64,000 nt of DNA, taken from JBDTSW01 sp963797835. Lineage in GTDB: Bacteria; Actinomycetota; Thermoleophilia; Solirubrobacterales; 70-9. Position numbers and translations under genes: made by a program. The notes under the pieces are model-generated. The model searched no databases and was not told the DNA's origin. It was given only the letters and a program-made list of their open reading frames with translations. Positions 1 to 13,543 of this stretch are shown piece by piece. The DNA is taken from the NCBI GenBank assembly GCA_963797835.1, contig CAWCRN010000027.1, forward strand, positions 124,001 to 188,000. Direction: 5' to 3'. Every line of letters begins with the position of its first letter. The stretch's first letter is position 1.

Positions 1-992
1 GCGCCCTGATGGAGCGTCTGCTCGAGCTGGCCGAGCGGCACGCCGACTGGCCGATGCCCGGCTACACCCACCTTCAGCGCGCCCAGCCCGTCCACCTCGG
101 GCACCACCTGCTCGCCTACTTCTGGATGCTGACCCGCGACGCCGTGCGCTTCGGCGCTGCGCGGGACGGAGCGGGGGAGCTGCCGCTCGGCTCCGCGGCG
201 CTCGCTGGTAGCGGCTGGGAGCTGGACCGCGCCGCGACCGCCACAGCGCTGGGGTTCGACCGCCCGTCGCCCAACTCGATCGACGCGGTGGCCAGCCGCG
301 ACTTCGCCCTCGGCTACCTGTCGGCGGCAGCCATCTGCGCCACCCACCTCTCGCGCCTGGGCTCGGAGCTGGTGCTGTGGTCGAGCCACGAGTTCGGCTT
401 CTGCGAGCCGGCCGACGACTTCTCCTCCGGCTCGAGCCTGATGCCGCAGAAGAAGAACCCGGACGCCGCCGAGCTCCTCCGCGCGAAGGCGCCGCGCATC
501 GTCGCCGACTTCACGACCCTCGCGGGCGTCCTCCACGGCCTGCCGCTCGCCTACTCGAAGGACCTCCAGGAGGACAAGGAGGCGCTGTTCGACGCGGTGG
601 ACAACCTGGAGCTCTCGCTCCGCGCCGCGGCAGCGATGCTCGCCGGCATCGGCTTCAACCGTGAGCGCCTCGAGTCCGCTGCCTCCGACGAGTTCCTGGC
701 CGCGACCGAGGTGGCCGACCTGCTCGTCCGCAGGGGGATGCCGTTTCGCGAGGCCCATGGCGTCGTCGGGGACGTCGTGCGCGAGGCCCTCGAGCGTGGG
801 CTTGCCCTGTCCGAGCTCGACCGCGAGGCGCTCGCCCGGCATTCCGAGCTCCTGGATGACGAGTTCTACGACGTGGTGAGGACCGCCTCGGCGCTCGACT
901 CCAAGCGCGCGGAGGGCGGGACCTCTTCCGCCCGGCTGGCTGACCAGATCGCGGCCGCACGCCGGGAGCTCGCGGCCATCCGCGCGGCGTGA
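1..992 (+). CDS. argH: Argininosuccinate lyase, C-terminal part (cut by the window start)
   Basis: Argininosuccinate lyase splits argininosuccinate into arginine and fumarate, the last step of arginine synthesis. The frame is open from base 3, so the gene begins outside the window. The visible part starts at the conserved MPGYTHLQRAQPV block. It contains the fumarase/aspartase-superfamily signature GSSLMPQKKNPD (about residues 138-149 of the visible part), with the flexible catalytic loop serine, and a C-terminal domain ending near FYDVVRTASALDSK. The stop overlaps the GTG of the next gene by 4 bases (GTGA), so the two are probably translationally coupled. Family assignment is firm; only the N-terminal third or so is missing. 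Confidence 0.95.
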   Translation, partial: ALMERLLELAERHADWPMPGYTHLQRAQPVHLGHHLLAYFWMLTRDAVRFGAARDGAGELPLGSAALAGSGWELDRAATATALGFDRPSPNSIDAVASRDFALGYLSAAAICATHLSRLGSELVLWSSHEFGFCEPADDFSSGSSLMPQKKNPDAAELLRAKAPRIVADFTTLAGVLHGLPLAYSKDLQEDKEALFDAVDNLELSLRAAAAMLAGIGFNRERLESAASDEFLAATEVADLLVRRGMPFREAHGVVGDVVREALERGLALSELDREALARHSELLDDEFYDVVRTASALDSKRAEGGTSSARLADQIAAARRELAAIRAA

Positions 993-1588
993 GCGCGGCT
1001 ACCGAGACGGCGTCCGGCGAGCTGCTCGCGCCGTCGTTCTACGAGCGCTCCGTCCACGATGTGGCCCGCGACTTGATCGGCTGCTCGGTTCGGTTCAACG
1101 GCATCGGCGGCGTGATCGCCGAGACGGAGAGCTACGAGCGCGAGGACCCGGCCTGTCACGCCTACGTTGGGCGCACCGCCCGCACCGAGGTCCTGTTCGG
1201 GCCGCCGGGACGGGCGTACGTCTACCTCTCGTACGGGATCCACAGCCTGCTCAACTTCGTCGCCGAGCCGGAGGGCGACGCCGCGGCGGTCCTGATCCGC
1301 GCGATTGAGCCGGTCTGGGGACTGGAGGAGATGCGGGCGAGACGCGGCCTCGAGCGGCATCGCGATCTCTGCTCGGGGCCGGGCAAGCTCACCCAGGCGC
1401 TGGGCATCGGCCTCGAGGTGAACAGGACCGCCCTGGACGAGGCGCCGTTCGAGATCCGCCGGCGTGCGGGCGATGGGCCCGGTCCGAAGATCGTCGCCGG
1501 GCCCCGGATCGGGATCACGAAGGCGGCCGATCTGCCGTGGCGCTTCTGCGCTGGGGAGAGCGCCTACCTGTCGGCGCCGGTGGGCTGA
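989..1588 (+). CDS. DNA-3-methyladenine glycosylase (AAG/MPG family)
   Basis: Monofunctional base-excision glycosylase that removes 3-methyladenine and other alkylated or deaminated purines. The 199-residue length fits the compact bacterial AAG fold. Recognisable blocks are the ETESYEREDPACHAYVG segment carrying the catalytic Glu and Tyr region, RTEVLFGPPGRAYVYLSYG, and CSGPGKLTQALGI near residues 130-142. The GTG start overlaps the argH stop (GTGA). The last 25 bases overlap the end of the convergent penicillin-binding protein gene. Its pairing with argH looks like operon packing, not a functional link. Confidence 0.93.
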   Translation: MSAATETASGELLAPSFYERSVHDVARDLIGCSVRFNGIGGVIAETESYEREDPACHAYVGRTARTEVLFGPPGRAYVYLSYGIHSLLNFVAEPEGDAAAVLIRAIEPVWGLEEMRARRGLERHRDLCSGPGKLTQALGIGLEVNRTALDEAPFEIRRRAGDGPGPKIVAGPRIGITKAADLPWRFCAGESAYLSAPVG

Positions 1589-4042
1589 GGGCGCCGGCGG
1601 CCGCGGCCGCGCTTGCCCTCGACCGCGCCCTCGTTGCCTGGGGCGGGGGCCTCGTCCTCGGGCGGCGGCTCGACCGGGGGCTCCTCGACGGGCGCCTCCT
1701 CGACCGGCGCCTCCTCCACTGGCGCCGCCTCCTCAACCGGGGCGACGGGGGTGGTGGTCGTGGTCGCGGGCGCCACGTACGTCTCCTCGGCGGCCTCCTC
1801 GTCGTCCGAGTCCTCGTCCCGCTCGGCCTGCAGCTCCTCCCAGGCGAGCACGACGTCGTGGAAGATCAGGGCGGGATAGGTGCCGCCGTCGACGGGGGCG
1901 CCGGCGAACTCGGTGCGCATCGGAGTCACGGTGTCGGCATGGCCGACCCAGACACACGCGGTGATCTCGTCGGTGGCACCGCAGAACCACGCGTCCCCGT
2001 TGTCGTCGGTGGTACCGGTCTTGCCCCAGGTGGGCTCGTCGGTTGCGGCGTTCTCGCCGGTGCCGGACGTGACGACCGATTCCAGGATCCCGGTGGCGGT
2101 CGTCGCGACCTCAGGCGAGACCGCCTGCTCGGTAGCGGACGCGGTTGCGGCCTTCGCCGCCGTCCGCCGTCTTGGCGAAGTCGCCGTCGGGCTCCTCGAC
2201 GTACTCGATCCCGACGGGTCCGCCCGGCGACGCGGCCAGGGTCCCGGATGTGCGCCGGCCGTCGTTGGCGAGCGTGTTGAAGGCGTGCGTCATCTCGAGC
2301 GGCGTGACGCCCACCTCCAGCCCGCCGAGGATTAGCGCCGGGTTGTACGGCTCGAACGAGCCGTCGTTGACCGAGTAGCGGTTGGCCGAGGAGATGTCGG
2401 TCTCGATCCCCATTTCCCCCGCCGTCCCGGCCACGTTGGCCGGCCCGACCTGGGTCCCGACCTGGGCGTACACCGAGTTGTCGGAGTAGGTCGTCGCGGT
2501 CGCGAGCGAGGCGGAGCCGAGGTAGCTGTCCTCGTAGTTGTTGACCTCGAATATGTCGGGCAGCGTTTCCTTCTTGCCGTTGCGCCTCTCGACCTCGACC
2601 TCGTAGGGGATCTCCTGCGGCGCCGAGGTGAACACCTCCTCGGGCGAACGGCCCCCCTCGAGGGCCGTGACGAGCGTGAACGGCTTGAACGAGGAGCCGG
2701 GCTGGCGGTGGCCGTTGGTGGCCAAATTGAACGGCTCCTTCTCGTAGTCGTTACCGCCGACCATCGCCTTGACCCCTGCGTTTGCGTTTTCGAGCACGAC
2801 GACGGAGGCGGTGGGCTCGATTCCGGCAAGACGGCTGGAGGCGATCTCCTCGACCCGGCGCTGGAACTCGAGGTCGAGCGTTGACGTCACCTCCAGGCCG
2901 CCCGCGAACGCCTGACCCGCGCCGTAGTAGTCGACGAGCTGCTGGCGCAGCCACGACGTGAAGTAGGGGGCCTCGGAGTCCTCGGCGGGTGGCTCGACCG
3001 CGGACGGGACCGGGATCTGCTCCTGCTTGTACTGGTCGAGGCTCTCGGCCGCGATGAACCCCTGCTCGGCCATCTTGTCGAGCACGAGGTTGCGGCGCTC
3101 GAGCGCGGCCTCCGGGTTGGCACGGGGCGAGTAGGCGCTGGGGGACGAGATGATCCCCGCCAGCATCGCCGCCTCCCAGGGCAGGAGCTGCGAGGCGCAC
3201 GACTCCCCACCCGCGCCGAGATCCTCGCCACAGTTCGGGTGCTGGGCGCCGAAGTAGGTCTTCGCCGCCGCCTCGATCCCGTAGGCCCCCTCGCCGAAGT
3301 AGATCGAGTTCAGGTACTCGGTCAGGATCTTGTCCTTGTTCCAGTTCCGCTCGAGCTGGTAGGCGAGCGCGGCCTCGCGGAGCTTCTGCAGGATGGTGCG
3401 GCTGTCCTGGGCAGCGAGCGCGTTCTTTACGAACTGCTGCGTGATCGTCGAGCCGCCCTGCTCCGTGGTGCCGGAGAGCACGTCCTGGTACAAAGCGCGC
3501 GCGATGCCCTGGAAGTCGACCCCCCGGTGCTCGTAGAAGCGCTCGTCCTCGATCGCGACCACCGCCTCCTTCATGGTCGGGGCGATGTCCTCCGAGTCGA
3601 CGATGATGCGTCCCTCGTTGTTGGTCAGCGTGGCGAGCTTCTCGCCGTGCACGTCGTAGACCACCGAGTTCTGCGCCGCGTCGTACTGCGCGCGGCTCTC
3701 GAGCGAGGGAAGGTCCTGGGCGACGGCCATCATGATCCCGAACACCCAGGAGACGAGGGCGAGGAACGAGAGGCCCAGGATCACGATCGCCATCCGCAGC
3801 TTCTTCATCCGGGGCTTGGCGGGCTTCTCGTCACCGCCGCCCCCAAAGCCCGGCGGGGGCGGGGGGGCGCCGTTGCCGGAGCCGTTGCCCCGGCGGTCGG
3901 TCAGGTGGGTGATCTCGCCGGCCGCCTCAGCCAGCGCGACCTGTGCCTCGCGGGTACGGGAGCGACGCTCCCAGCGCTCGTCGCCGGAGCCGTCTCCGCG
4001 TTTGCCGCGCATGCGCGCGATGAACTTACGCCTCGAAGCCAT
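1564..4042 (-). CDS. Bifunctional class A penicillin-binding protein (PBP1A type), frame broken near 2145
   Basis: Peptidoglycan glycosyltransferase/transpeptidase anchored in the membrane. From ATG at 4042 the protein has a charged, Pro/Gly-rich cytoplasmic stretch (about 1-80) and one membrane helix (about 83-108). The GT51 domain follows, with EDERFYEHRGVDFQG holding the catalytic Glu and GGSTITQQFVKN. The transpeptidase domain has SxxK in PGSSFKPFTL and SxN in YSDNSVY. The first frame stops at 2111. Removing one base near 2145 restores a reading that includes KTG in GKTGTTDDN, the final catalytic motif, and a tail of repeated PVEEAP units to a stop at 1564. Essential motifs on both sides argue for a sequence error, not decay. 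No SD is evident at the start. It is divergent from tyrS. Confidence 0.9.
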
Positions 4043-4228
4043 CTGTGGGTACGGAAGCTATCGGGGGCGGACACGCCTGGCGAGCGCTCGGTGACTCGCC
4101 GGTCGCGCGCCGATTGGACGTGCGCGCACTCGGCGCGCGTCCAGGAAGAGCAGCCGGTCGCCCGCTAGCCGAGGCGAGGAGTCTAGCAACGGCCCCGGGC
4201 GCCCAGATGGGGTAGCGGAGGGCTCGAA

Positions 4229-4234
4229 TAGCAT
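4229..4234 (+). promoter_or_regulatory. Putative -10 hexamer TAGCAT for a leaderless tyrS transcript
   Basis: The hexamer fits TAnnnT and lies 7 bases before the ATG at 4242. No Shine-Dalgarno sequence lies between them. The same arrangement recurs before many genes in this window. No convincing -35 element is seen. Confidence 0.45.
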
Positions 4235-4241
4235 GCCGCCG

Positions 4242-5420
4242 ATGAGCCCGACGCGCGACGATGACGTTGCCAAGGCACTGACGTTGGGCGCGGTTGAGGC
4301 CCTCCCGGAGGGCCGCCTGGCCGAGCAGCTCGCCGACGGGCGCCCGCTTCGGGTCAAGCTCGGGATCGACCCGACGGCGCCCGACATCCACCTCGGCCAC
4401 TGCGTGCAGCTGCAGAAGCTGCGGGGCTTCCAGGACGCGGGACATCAGGTGGTCCTGATCATCGGTGACGTCACGGCACGGGTGGGCGACCCGAGCGGGC
4501 GCTCGGAGGAGCGGCCGGTCCTCACCCCGGAGCAGATCGCCGCCAACGCCCAGACCTTCCAGGAGCAGGCCTTCAAGGTGCTCGACCGCGAGCGGACGGA
4601 GGTGCGCTTCAACGGGGAGTGGCTCAACATGCCCAGCGAGGAGCTCTTCGGCCTGATCCGCCGGTTCACGGTGGCTCGCCTCCTGGAGCGCGACGACTTC
4701 ACGCGGCGCATGGAGCGCGAGGAGCCGATCTCGGCGCTCGAGCTGCTCTATCCCGTGCTCCAGGGGTATGACTCGGTGGCGATCGACGCCGATGTCGAGC
4801 TGGGAGGAACCGACCAGAAGTTCAACCTGCTCTTCGGGCGCGACGTGCAGGAGGCGTTCGGCAAGCCGGCGCAGTCGGTGCTGACGATGCCGATCCTGCC
4901 CGGCACCGACGGGGTCCGGCGCATGTCGAAGTCGCTCGGCAACTACGTCGGCGTGACCGACCCGCCCGACGAGATGTTCGGGAAGCTGATGAGTGTCCCC
5001 GACGACGTGATGGGGCAGTACTACCTGCTGCTCCTCGGCGACGAGCTTGACCCTGCGGTGCCGGCCGTGGAGGCGAAGCGCGCACTCGCTCGCCGGCTCG
5101 TCGACCGCTTCCACGGCGAGGGCGTGGGCGCGAAGGCGGAGTCCCGGTTCGACCAGGTTCACGTGCGAGGCGAGGTGCCCGACGACATCCCGGAGGTCGG
5201 GCTGACGGTGGCGGAGGACGGGACCGTCCATCTCCCCGCCCTGATCGCCGACGGGTTCGGCCTCTCGCGCGGGGAGGCCCGGCGGTTGATCCAGCAGGGC
5301 GGCGTGAGGCTCGACGGCGAGGCGGTCGACGGCGCTATCCTGGACCTGCCGGCATCCGAGCTCGCCGGCCGTGTCCTGCAGGTCGGCAAGCGTCGGTTTG
5401 CACGCCTGGCCGATGCCTAG
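4242..5420 (+). CDS. tyrS: Tyrosyl-tRNA synthetase
   Basis: Class I aminoacyl-tRNA synthetase charging tRNA-Tyr. The Rossmann domain has the HIGH-type motif HLGH (in DIHLGHCVQLQKL) and the KMSKS-type loop RMSKSLGNYVG. The tyrosine-site segment VELGGTDQKFNLLFGRD is present. A C-terminal S4 RNA-binding domain covers about the last 65 residues (ALIADGFGLSRGEARRLIQ). An in-frame ATG lies 9 bases upstream at 4233, but the -10-like TAGCAT placed 7 bases before 4242 favours the inner start. It lies directly upstream of the rrn operon, whose putative promoter overlaps the end of this gene. Confidence 0.95.
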   Translation: MSPTRDDDVAKALTLGAVEALPEGRLAEQLADGRPLRVKLGIDPTAPDIHLGHCVQLQKLRGFQDAGHQVVLIIGDVTARVGDPSGRSEERPVLTPEQIAANAQTFQEQAFKVLDRERTEVRFNGEWLNMPSEELFGLIRRFTVARLLERDDFTRRMEREEPISALELLYPVLQGYDSVAIDADVELGGTDQKFNLLFGRDVQEAFGKPAQSVLTMPILPGTDGVRRMSKSLGNYVGVTDPPDEMFGKLMSVPDDVMGQYYLLLLGDELDPAVPAVEAKRALARRLVDRFHGEGVGAKAESRFDQVHVRGEVPDDIPEVGLTVAEDGTVHLPALIADGFGLSRGEARRLIQQGGVRLDGEAVDGAILDLPASELAGRVLQVGKRRFARLADA

Positions 5421-5427
5421 CTATACT
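5397..5427 (+). promoter_or_regulatory. Candidate rrn promoter at the end of tyrS
   Basis: TATACT at 5422-5427 is a near-consensus -10. TTGCAC at 5398-5403 is a possible -35 at 18 bases, matching the consensus at only three of six positions. It is the best -10 upstream of the 16S gene and would give a leader of about 270 bases. Weak evidence from the -35; location plausible. Confidence 0.4.
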
Positions 5428-5485
5428 GGTTGGTCGCCTTCGAGGCGGAATGAGCGTGGGGAGGAGGCCCCTCTCCGCGCTCGTC

Positions 5486-5509
5486 GCGGTCTTTGAAAAC
5501 TGAGCAGCG
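5486..5509 (+). other. 5' arm of the 16S precursor processing stem
   Basis: This 24-base leader segment is complementary to 7366-7389 in the 16S-23S spacer: 22 Watson-Crick pairs, one G-U pair and one mismatch. The two arms bracket the 16S gene and would form the long stem normally cut by RNase III. The leader from 5421 to 5702 holds no other gene. Confidence 0.85.
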
Positions 5510-5702
5510 CGTTGACCACGGTCGCCAGCGATCGTGGTCATCGACAGGTCCGACCCGTCATCGGCTCCCGTTTGGTGCCGGCGACGGGCTAAGAACCTCG
5601 TCATGTCGCCCGCCATTCTGTGTACTTGGCGGGCAAGAAAGTCAGGCATGACAGCTCTCCGGCCACCCGCAGTTGGGTGGCCGATCGTGACTTAGGTCAC
5701 TT

Positions 5703-7252
<1,550 letters not shown>

Positions 7253-7365
7253 AGGGAGAAGGATGCCGCCGAGGCCGTTCCGGTCGCGGCGGATTCACAT
7301 CCCGAACGTCGACCGGGCCTGATCGGAGCGGCGCTCGAGCCTCGTGCTCGTGCCGGCGCTTCGCA

Positions 7366-7389
7366 CGCTGCTCAGTTTTGAGAGACCGC
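7366..7389 (+). other. 3' arm of the 16S precursor processing stem
   Basis: Pairs with 5486-5509 (see that entry). It ends 28 bases before the first arm of the 23S stem, so both precursors can fold independently. Confidence 0.85.
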
Positions 7390-7417
7390 ACGCGGGAGAC
7401 CCCCGCGTGCCGGCCTC

Positions 7418-7438
7418 AGCGGAGCTTGAAAACTGCAC
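7418..7438 (+). other. 5' arm of the 23S precursor processing stem
   Basis: A 21-base segment complementary to 10519-10539 with one mismatch. The core GCTTGAAAACTGCAC pairs perfectly over 15 bases. The arms flank the 23S gene, as expected for an RNase III processing stem. Confidence 0.87.
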
Positions 7439-7496
7439 AAAGGCCAATAACAAGGTATCGCCCCACTCCGTGCGTTCTGCGCACGGGTGGAGCTCA

Positions 7497-10499
<3,003 letters not shown>

Positions 10500-10518
10500 T
10501 ACTTTGTTCTTGGTCTGC

Positions 10519-10539
10519 GTGCAGTTTTCAAGCCCCGCT
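10519..10539 (+). other. 3' arm of the 23S precursor processing stem
   Basis: Pairs with 7418-7438 (20 of 21 positions). It lies between the 23S and 5S genes. Confidence 0.87.
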
Positions 10540-10561
10540 GGGGCTTCGGTCTCTCGCCAGT

Positions 10562-10676
10562 TTGGTGGCGAATAGCGAGAGGGAAACACCTCTTCCCATT
10601 CCGAACAGAGCCGTTAAGCCTTTCAGCGCCGATGGTACTTGGGGGGCAACCCCCTGGGAGAGTAGGTCGCCGCCAG
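10562..10676 (+). rRNA. 5S ribosomal RNA
   Basis: Third gene of the rrn operon. Helix I is formed by TGGTGGCG (10563-10570) and CGCCGCCA (10668-10675). The internal CCATTCCGAACAGAG block (10597-10611) and GATGGTACTTGGGGGGCAAC are typical of 5S. The length of about 115 is normal. It is followed at once by a strong terminator. Confidence 0.95.
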
Positions 10677-10683
10677 TTCTTGC

Positions 10684-10710
10684 GAGAGCCGCCCCGTCGG
10701 GGCGGCTCTC
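10684..10710 (+). terminator. Terminator of the rrn operon
   Basis: Perfect 12-bp hairpin with a 3-base loop (GAGAGCCGCCCC, loop GTC, GGGGCGGCTCTC) just after 5S. It is followed by TTCGTT, only weakly T-rich, as is common in high-GC actinobacteria. Confidence 0.9.
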
Positions 10711-10772
10711 TTCGTTGGACCCGGTCTTGCGCCGGCGCGGAGCGAAGCTACGATCCCCGGAGGAGGATCGCG

Positions 10773-12173
10773 ATCGCCATAAGCCGTGTCAACGCCCTCG
10801 ATAAGGCCGCCGTCCGCGAGCTCGAGTCGTCGTTCGCTGGTGAGGTCGTCCGCCCGGGCGACGCCTCCTACGACGAGCGCAGGGCGGTCTGGAACGGGTC
10901 GATCGACCGTCGCCCTGCCCTGATCGCGCGCTGCGCCGACTTGGGCGACGTGATCGCCGCGGTAAAGCTCGCCCGGGAGACCGGTGTGCTCACCGCGGTT
11001 CGCGGGGGTGGCCACAGCTTTCCGGGGCTATCAACGTGCGACGACGGCCTCGTGATCGACCTCAGCCCGATGCGGCAGATCCACGTAGACCCTGACTCGC
11101 GGGTCGCACGCGCGCAGGCGGGGGTCCTACTGGGAGAGCTCGATCAGGCAACGCAGCAGCACGGGCTCGCCGTCCCGGCCGGGATCGTCACTCATACGGG
11201 CCTCGCCGGGCTCACCCTGGGCGGCGGGATCGGCTGGCTGATGCGAAAGCACGGCCTCACGATCGATCAACTGATCTCGGTCGAGCTCGTCACGGCTGAC
11301 GGCGAGCTCGTGAAGGCCAGCGCCGACGAAAACGCGGACCTCTTCTGGGGGGTCCGGGGCGGAGGCGGCAACTTCGGCGTGGTCACCGAGTTCACCTTCC
11401 GTCTCAACCCGGTCGGGCCGGCCGTCCTGGCGGGTCCGATCTACTGGCCGATGAGGGAGTCGGCTCGCCTGCTCCGGTTCTACCGTGAGTGGATCGCCGA
11501 CGCCCCGGGCGAGTTGATGACGATCGTCATGCACCGCAAGGCGCCGGCCCTCCCGTTCGTGCCCCGGGAGCTCCAGGGCCAGCTCGTCGCGGGCATCATC
11601 TGCTGCTACTGCGGGGCGCTCGAGAAGGGGGAGGAGGTGCTGCGCCCACTGAGGTCGTTCGGCACCCCCGTGCTCGACCTCTGCGAAGCGAAGCCGTTGT
11701 TGGAGCACCAGTCGATGTTCGATCCCTCGTTCCCGCACGGATGGTGGTACTACATGCGCGCCTGCGACGTTGCCGATCTCTCCGACGAGGTCATCGAGCT
11801 CACCGCCGAGCATGCCGGGCGCATCCGTTCTCCGCTGACCGCCTTCCCGATCTGGCAGATGGGCGGTGCGGTGGCAGACGTCCCGGAGGGGGAGACTGCG
11901 TTCAATGGCCGCAACGCCGGCTTCAGCTTCAACATCACCGCGATGACCGAATCGGCCGACGGATTCGACGAGGAGCGCGCCTGGTCGCGGGAGTTCTGGT
12001 CGGCCCTGCAGCCCCACCACCAAGGCGTATACGTGAACTTCCTGATGGACGAGGGCTTGGAGCGGGTACACGAGGCGTACGGGACCGAGAAGTTCGCCCG
12101 CCTCCAAGCGCTCAAGCGCCGCTACGACCCGACCAACCTCTTCCGCCTGAACCAGAACATCCCGCCCGGTTGA
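10773..12173 (+). CDS. FAD-dependent oxidoreductase, berberine-bridge-enzyme type
   Basis: PCMH-type FAD-binding oxidase with a C-terminal BBE domain. The N-terminal half has the covalent-flavin histidine motif RGGGHSFPG and the FAD-binding stretch LTLGGGIGWLMRKHG. The C-terminus has RYDPTNLFRLNQNIPP, the BBE signature. The cysteine used for a second flavin bond in bicovalent members is not seen (VTHTGLAGLTLGG), so attachment is probably through His alone. The substrate cannot be inferred. The start is unclear: homologues begin about ten residues before DKAAVRELE, but no ATG, GTG or TTG is in frame there. An AGGAGG at 10761-10766 is followed by ATC (10773) and ATA (10779). A one-base error after the out-of-frame GTG at 10785 is also possible. 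Confidence 0.87.
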   Translation: MAISRVNALDKAAVRELESSFAGEVVRPGDASYDERRAVWNGSIDRRPALIARCADLGDVIAAVKLARETGVLTAVRGGGHSFPGLSTCDDGLVIDLSPMRQIHVDPDSRVARAQAGVLLGELDQATQQHGLAVPAGIVTHTGLAGLTLGGGIGWLMRKHGLTIDQLISVELVTADGELVKASADENADLFWGVRGGGGNFGVVTEFTFRLNPVGPAVLAGPIYWPMRESARLLRFYREWIADAPGELMTIVMHRKAPALPFVPRELQGQLVAGIICCYCGALEKGEEVLRPLRSFGTPVLDLCEAKPLLEHQSMFDPSFPHGWWYYMRACDVADLSDEVIELTAEHAGRIRSPLTAFPIWQMGGAVADVPEGETAFNGRNAGFSFNITAMTESADGFDEERAWSREFWSALQPHHQGVYVNFLMDEGLERVHEAYGTEKFARLQALKRRYDPTNLFRLNQNIPPG

Positions 12174-12242
12174 TCGCCGCCGCCGGTCGTACTATCACGG
12201 ATTCGATGATTGATCCCGCCCTCTCAGGGGAAGCGGACTGAG

Positions 12243-13401
12243 GTGCATCGGCCCGCGCTCGCAATCGCCCTGGCCATCGCGCTCCTCGGGCCCGTGCTCG
12301 TGCTCGCCCAGGTCGGGCCTCCGACCCCGGCCACCGCCGCCGACTCCGCGCCAGCGTCCGCCGGAGCCGAACATCTGCCTCAAGCCCGGCGTCGTCCGCG
12401 AGCGCCGCCTCAAGTGCCCCGACCTGAAGATGCGCCCCCCGTTCGCCCTCGACCGCGAGCTGGTGGGGGGCAAGCCCGTGCTGCGCGCAGCGAACTCGAT
12501 CGACAGCGTGGGCCGGGGGCCGGCGGAGCTGGCCGGCCGCCGCGACGGCCAGTTCGCGATGGACGCGTTCCAGCGGATCCACCAGAAGGGGGGCGGCAAG
12601 GTCGAGCGCCGCACGAAGGCGGACCTCTACTTCAAGGCGATCCCCGGCCAGGGCCGCTACTGGAAGTTCAAGGACGCGGCCAAGTTCTCGCTGTTCCTGC
12701 TCGATGGGCGCGGCGAGCGGGTCCGCCGGGTCGAGGTCGGCCCGAAGCAGATCTACTGCCTGCGCGACCTCGAGCACACCCATCCCGGCCTGACGGGCTC
12801 GCCGAACCACCGCGTCTATCCGGCATGCAGCCAGGACCCATCGCGGCGCCGGGTCGAGCTGGGCACCTCGGTCGGCTGGTCCGACGTCTACCCCAGCACC
12901 TACCACGAGAACTGGATCGAGCTGAACGACATCCCCAAGCGCGCCTGCTACGCGTTCGCCCACACGGCCGACCCCAAGAACGGGATCCACGAGAAGAACG
13001 AGAAGAACAACCAGGCCTCGACCGTCGTCTTCCTCACCCCCGGCGGCGGCTACAAGCCGGGACGCTGCCAGGGCGTCCGTGACCGCGGCCTCAAGGCGTC
13101 GCAGACCGCCGACGACACCGAGGTCCCGACCGAGGATCCCAGGGCCGCCGTACAGGGTCGGTCCACTGGACTGGGCGGCGGCCTAGCCCGCGAAGGCCGG
13201 CTCGTCAGGAGTAGCGGGCCACCGCGCCCCGGAAATCCACCGGCGCGGAGGCTGCCCCACAGGCGCCGCGGCGGGCCGCCGGGAGCTCCTCCCATGCCGA
13301 GCGCCGGTGGGTCAGCCGACGATGGCCGTGCTCGCGACAGGGCCCGTCCGCGGGGATCGGCTCGAGCCCGAAGGAGCCAAGGGTGGCGAGGTCGATCATG
13401 A
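12243..13401 (+). CDS. Exported lysyl-oxidase-like protein, frame broken near 12360
   Basis: The GTG start follows AGGGGAAG and opens a signal peptide (ALAIALAIALLGPVLVLAQ). The frame then breaks around 12355-12365 and continues with PNICLKPGVVRERRLKCPDL. Residues encoded from about 12540 to 13050 resemble the catalytic domain of lysyl oxidase: GPKQIYCLRDLEHTHPG, then SVGWSDVYPSTYHENWIELN, then NEKNNQASTVVFL. In animal lysyl oxidase the matching Lys and Tyr form the lysyl-tyrosyl quinone. The copper-binding His cluster expected near GRYWKFKDAAKFSLF is absent. Past about 13090 the frame is Arg-rich and looks non-coding, so the true C-terminus may lie earlier through another indel. Family call moderate, activity doubtful. 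Confidence 0.6.
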
Positions 13402-13543
13402 GATCTACACCGCCCAGGAGCCTCTGCCCGATGCCTTCTGCTTGCCCGTGGAACATTGCGGGCGGCACCCTAGGAACGGCCTCGGACGGAGTGCGGGGCC
13501 TGCAAGCGATCTTGCATTTCGTGCGTGAGAGCAGGCGATTTCA

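Larger units (their letters stand above)
7253..7496 (+). other. 16S-23S internal transcribed spacer without tRNA genes
   Basis: The 244-base spacer contains the 3' arm of the 16S stem (7366-7389) and the 5' arm of the 23S stem (7418-7438). No tRNA-Ile or tRNA-Ala cloverleaf and no TTCGA-type T-arm is present. A GC-rich inverted segment (CGCGGG / CCCGCG) lies at 7391-7406 between the two stems. Confidence 0.85.

Noticed and set aside
12206..12241. Eleven-codon leader peptide before the lysyl-oxidase-like gene
   Set aside because: It is preceded by a TACTAT hexamer, but the peptide is not of an attenuator type and the nearby frame break makes this stretch unreliable.
13205..13468. 87-codon reverse ORF after the lysyl-oxidase-like gene
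   Set aside because: It starts plausibly but has no recognisable fold and overlaps the doubtful end of the forward gene. I could not support it over chance.
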